Part shown: piece after piece, positions 62,233-64,000 of the stretch | Layout: each line of letters begins with the position of its first letter | How positions within the stretch are numbered: position 1 is the first letter of the stretch | Origin: Enterobacter sp. RIT418 | GTDB lineage: Bacteria > Pseudomonadota > Gammaproteobacteria > Enterobacterales > Enterobacteriaceae | Length of the DNA: 64,000 bases | Reading direction: 5' to 3' | Assembly: GCF_003057745.1 (NCBI RefSeq) | Contig: NZ_QBJD02000003.1 | Span: forward strand, 124,001-188,000 | The notes under the pieces: model-generated | What the model was told of the DNA's origin: nothing | Seen by the model: the letters and a program-made list of their open reading frames with translations, nothing else | The model's database searches: none | Translations under genes and position numbers: made by a program

Positions 62233-63675
62233 ATGAAGATAACGCTCTTTTCAGACCGGCCCGGCGACGACGGGCTGCCGGGCCACGAGCGCGCGCGGGT
62301 CATGGCCGCGGTGATGACCACCACGCTGATGAGCGTTTTTGACGGCACGATGATTAACATCGCGCTGCCGTCGATGGCAAAAGCGCTGCGGGTTTCCGCA
62401 GACCTCGCGGTGTGGTTCTCAAACGCCTATCTGCTGTCGGCGGCCATGATGCTGGCGGTTTTCGCCGCGCTGTCGATCCGCTTCGGCTATCGCCGGATCT
62501 TCCTGTCCGGCCTCACCCTCTTTACGCTGTCCTCTCTGGGGTGTGCGCTCTCCTCAACGCCCGAAATGCTGATCGCCATGCGCATCCTGCAGGGGATCGG
62601 CGGCGCGGCGACGCTAAGCATCGCCCCGGCGATACTGCGCTCCGTTTTTCCCGGCAGGCTGCTCGGGCGCGTTCTCGGGCTGAACGCCCTGCTCATCGCG
62701 TTCAGCACCGCGGTAGCCCCGGTGCTGGGCGGGACGATCCTGCATGCGCTCAGCTGGCAGTGGCTGTTCGCCATTAACATCGTGCCGGGGTGCATCGCGC
62801 TGGTGCTGGCGGGCAGAGCGCTGCCGCGACAACGCGCCTCTACCAACGCCCGATTCGACGCCCGATTCGACGCCCCGGGCGCGCTGCTTTCCGCAGTGCT
62901 GTTAGGATCAATGATTATGGCGGCGAACTGCTTTACCGGCGCGCAGCGCGCGTCAGGCCACGTTAGCCTTGAGTTCGTTGGCTGGCTGTTTCTCTCTCTC
63001 GCCAGCGCGCTCGCGTTTACCCGGCAGATCCGCCGCGCCCGGTATCCGCTGCTGCCGCCCGACATGTTTAAAAACGGGCGCTTTACCCTCGCCGCGCTAA
63101 CCTCGCTGGCCTCGTTTATCAGCCAGGGGATCACCTTCGTCGCCTTGCCCTTCCTGTTTCAGAGCGTGTACGGCTACAGCCCGGTGGCGTCAGCGCTGCT
63201 GTTTACGCCGTGGCCGATTGGCATCGTGCTGATTGCGCCGCACGCCGGACGCTGGGCGGATACCCTCTCCGCCCCGCTGATTTCAACGCTGGGCTTAGGC
63301 GTTTTCGTGGTGGGATTGATCCTGCTGGCGACGCTGCCCGCCAGCCCCTCCGCGTGGGATATCGGCCTGCGCAGCCTGGCGTGCGGCATCGGGTTTGGCT
63401 GCTTCCAGAGCCCCAATAATCGGGAAATGCTGTCGAACGTCGCCCGCGAACACGCCAGCTACGCGTCGGGCGTGCTGGCGATCGTTCGCACCTTCGGCCA
63501 GTGCCTGGGTGCCGCCGCGGTGGGCGTCATTCTCGCCGTGATGGCGAGCGAAACGCATCAGGGCCTGGACGGACGGGCCGTCCACGCCGCGCTGTGGGTC
63601 GCCGTTGCGGCATCCGCGGTCTCGGTGGCGTTCAGCGTGAGCAGGTTGCGCAAAGCGCACCGTGCGCCAGCATAA
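62233..63675 (+). CDS. MFS multidrug efflux transporter, DHA2-type
   Basis: The 480-residue protein has about 14 helices and the DHA2 drug:H+ antiporter signature. The motif ALMSVFDGTMINIALPSMAK is in helix 1, RFGYRRIFLSG is the MFS motif A variant, and GLNALLIAFSTAVAPVLGG lies in helix 5 (antiporter motif C type). Relatives export quaternary ammonium compounds and dyes (for example SmvA/QacA). ATG 62233 follows AGGA; the upstream frame is short. The divergent LysR regulator probably controls it. Confidence 0.85.
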   Translation: MKITLFSDRPGDDGLPGHERARVMAAVMTTTLMSVFDGTMINIALPSMAKALRVSADLAVWFSNAYLLSAAMMLAVFAALSIRFGYRRIFLSGLTLFTLSSLGCALSSTPEMLIAMRILQGIGGAATLSIAPAILRSVFPGRLLGRVLGLNALLIAFSTAVAPVLGGTILHALSWQWLFAINIVPGCIALVLAGRALPRQRASTNARFDARFDAPGALLSAVLLGSMIMAANCFTGAQRASGHVSLEFVGWLFLSLASALAFTRQIRRARYPLLPPDMFKNGRFTLAALTSLASFISQGITFVALPFLFQSVYGYSPVASALLFTPWPIGIVLIAPHAGRWADTLSAPLISTLGLGVFVVGLILLATLPASPSAWDIGLRSLACGIGFGCFQSPNNREMLSNVAREHASYASGVLAIVRTFGQCLGAAAVGVILAVMASETHQGLDGRAVHAALWVAVAASAVSVAFSVSRLRKAHRAPA

Positions 63676-63681
63676 GATTCA

Positions 63682-64000
63682 TCAGGCGGCGTGGAACAGC
63701 TTAACCGGCTTCCCGTCCGCCATTTCAACAATCAGGCGCGTCGGCTGCGCCTGTTCGATAGCCAGACGCTGGGAGAACTGTTCCAGGCCAAGATGGATGG
63801 CCTCGGTCTGCTGCTTTTGCGGCGCAAGATGCAGGGACAGCCATTTATTCAGCATTACCTTATTGGCGTGAGTGGCATTACTGGACTCGGTGACCGGCGA
63901 GATCGCATCTATGCGGTTCCGATGCACGTGCGCGACCTCTTCGAGGACTTTTTTGAACTCATCCACGTCCTGCCGAATGCTGCTTTCTCGTGCCTTCAGA
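63682..64000 (-). CDS. Unidentified protein, C-terminal part (partial)
   Basis: The frame is open from the window end to a stop at 63682, so the N terminus lies beyond the window. The visible 105 residues include KARESSIRQDVDEFKKVLEE, a helical region with heptad-like spacing, then NRIDAISPVTESSNATH, and a C-terminal LIVEMADGKPVKLFHAA. I do not recognise the family. An internal GTG at 63966 could be read as a start but coding extends further. It converges on the MFS gene. Confidence 0.55.
   Translation of the reverse strand, partial: LKARESSIRQDVDEFKKVLEEVAHVHRNRIDAISPVTESSNATHANKVMLNKWLSLHLAPQKQQTEAIHLGLEQFSQRLAIEQAQPTRLIVEMADGKPVKLFHAA

Overview
The window is a G+C-rich enterobacterial chromosome segment, most likely from Enterobacter, Lelliottia or a close relative. 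From about 2 to 29 kb its backbone follows the Escherichia coli 34-minute region: ydeE, eamA, marRAB, marC, sotB, ptrR (yneJ), sad, glsB, yneG, dgcF, uxaB, yneE, tam and mgtS. Encoded products resemble E. coli or Salmonella homologues closely enough to name most genes. No rRNA, tRNA, CRISPR array or insertion sequence was seen.

1-29 kb is core genome with small insertions. It opens with the end of a rhodanese gene, then a methionine-synthase-like gene under three tandem met boxes and zinT under a Zur box. The complete mar locus follows with both MarR operator sites and a marbox. Next come exporters, succinate semialdehyde dehydrogenase with its LysR regulator, a chemoreceptor, glutaminase, two diguanylate cyclases, tagaturonate reductase, several GNAT acetyltransferases, and a two-component system flanked by an epoxide-hydrolase-like enzyme and a DipZ-like thiol-disulfide protein. 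A 22-bp motif is shared by the promoter regions of those two flanking genes. Tam, a NudK-like hydrolase, a DeoR regulator and the 31-residue MgtS peptide close this part.

29-41 kb is accessory and virulence-like. It holds a LysR regulator with a YdcZ-family transporter pair, an intimin-type inverse autotransporter with six Ig-like repeats and a beta-helix tip, and a MarR-GNAT fusion. It also holds a complete Salmonella-style mgtC-mgtB-mgtR operon, with a leader of about 294 nt containing two short ORFs (one Pro-Pro-Pro) and the 30-residue MgtR peptide.

41-48 kb is the pyrroloquinoline quinone operon pqqABCDEF, preceded by an M19 dipeptidase gene and a perfect CRP consensus site. 48-51 kb is a three-gene, lower-GC overlapping cluster (GNAT-like protein, GT28/MGDG-synthase-like glycosyltransferase, radical SAM protein with a degenerate SPASM region). 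I recognise no pathway for it, and it is the best candidate for an undescribed system.

51-61 kb is a chromosomal aerobactin locus: a siderophore-interacting reductase and shiF on one strand, iucABCD-iutA divergent, with a strong Fur box between. The window ends with a LysR/MFS efflux pair and an unidentified partial gene.
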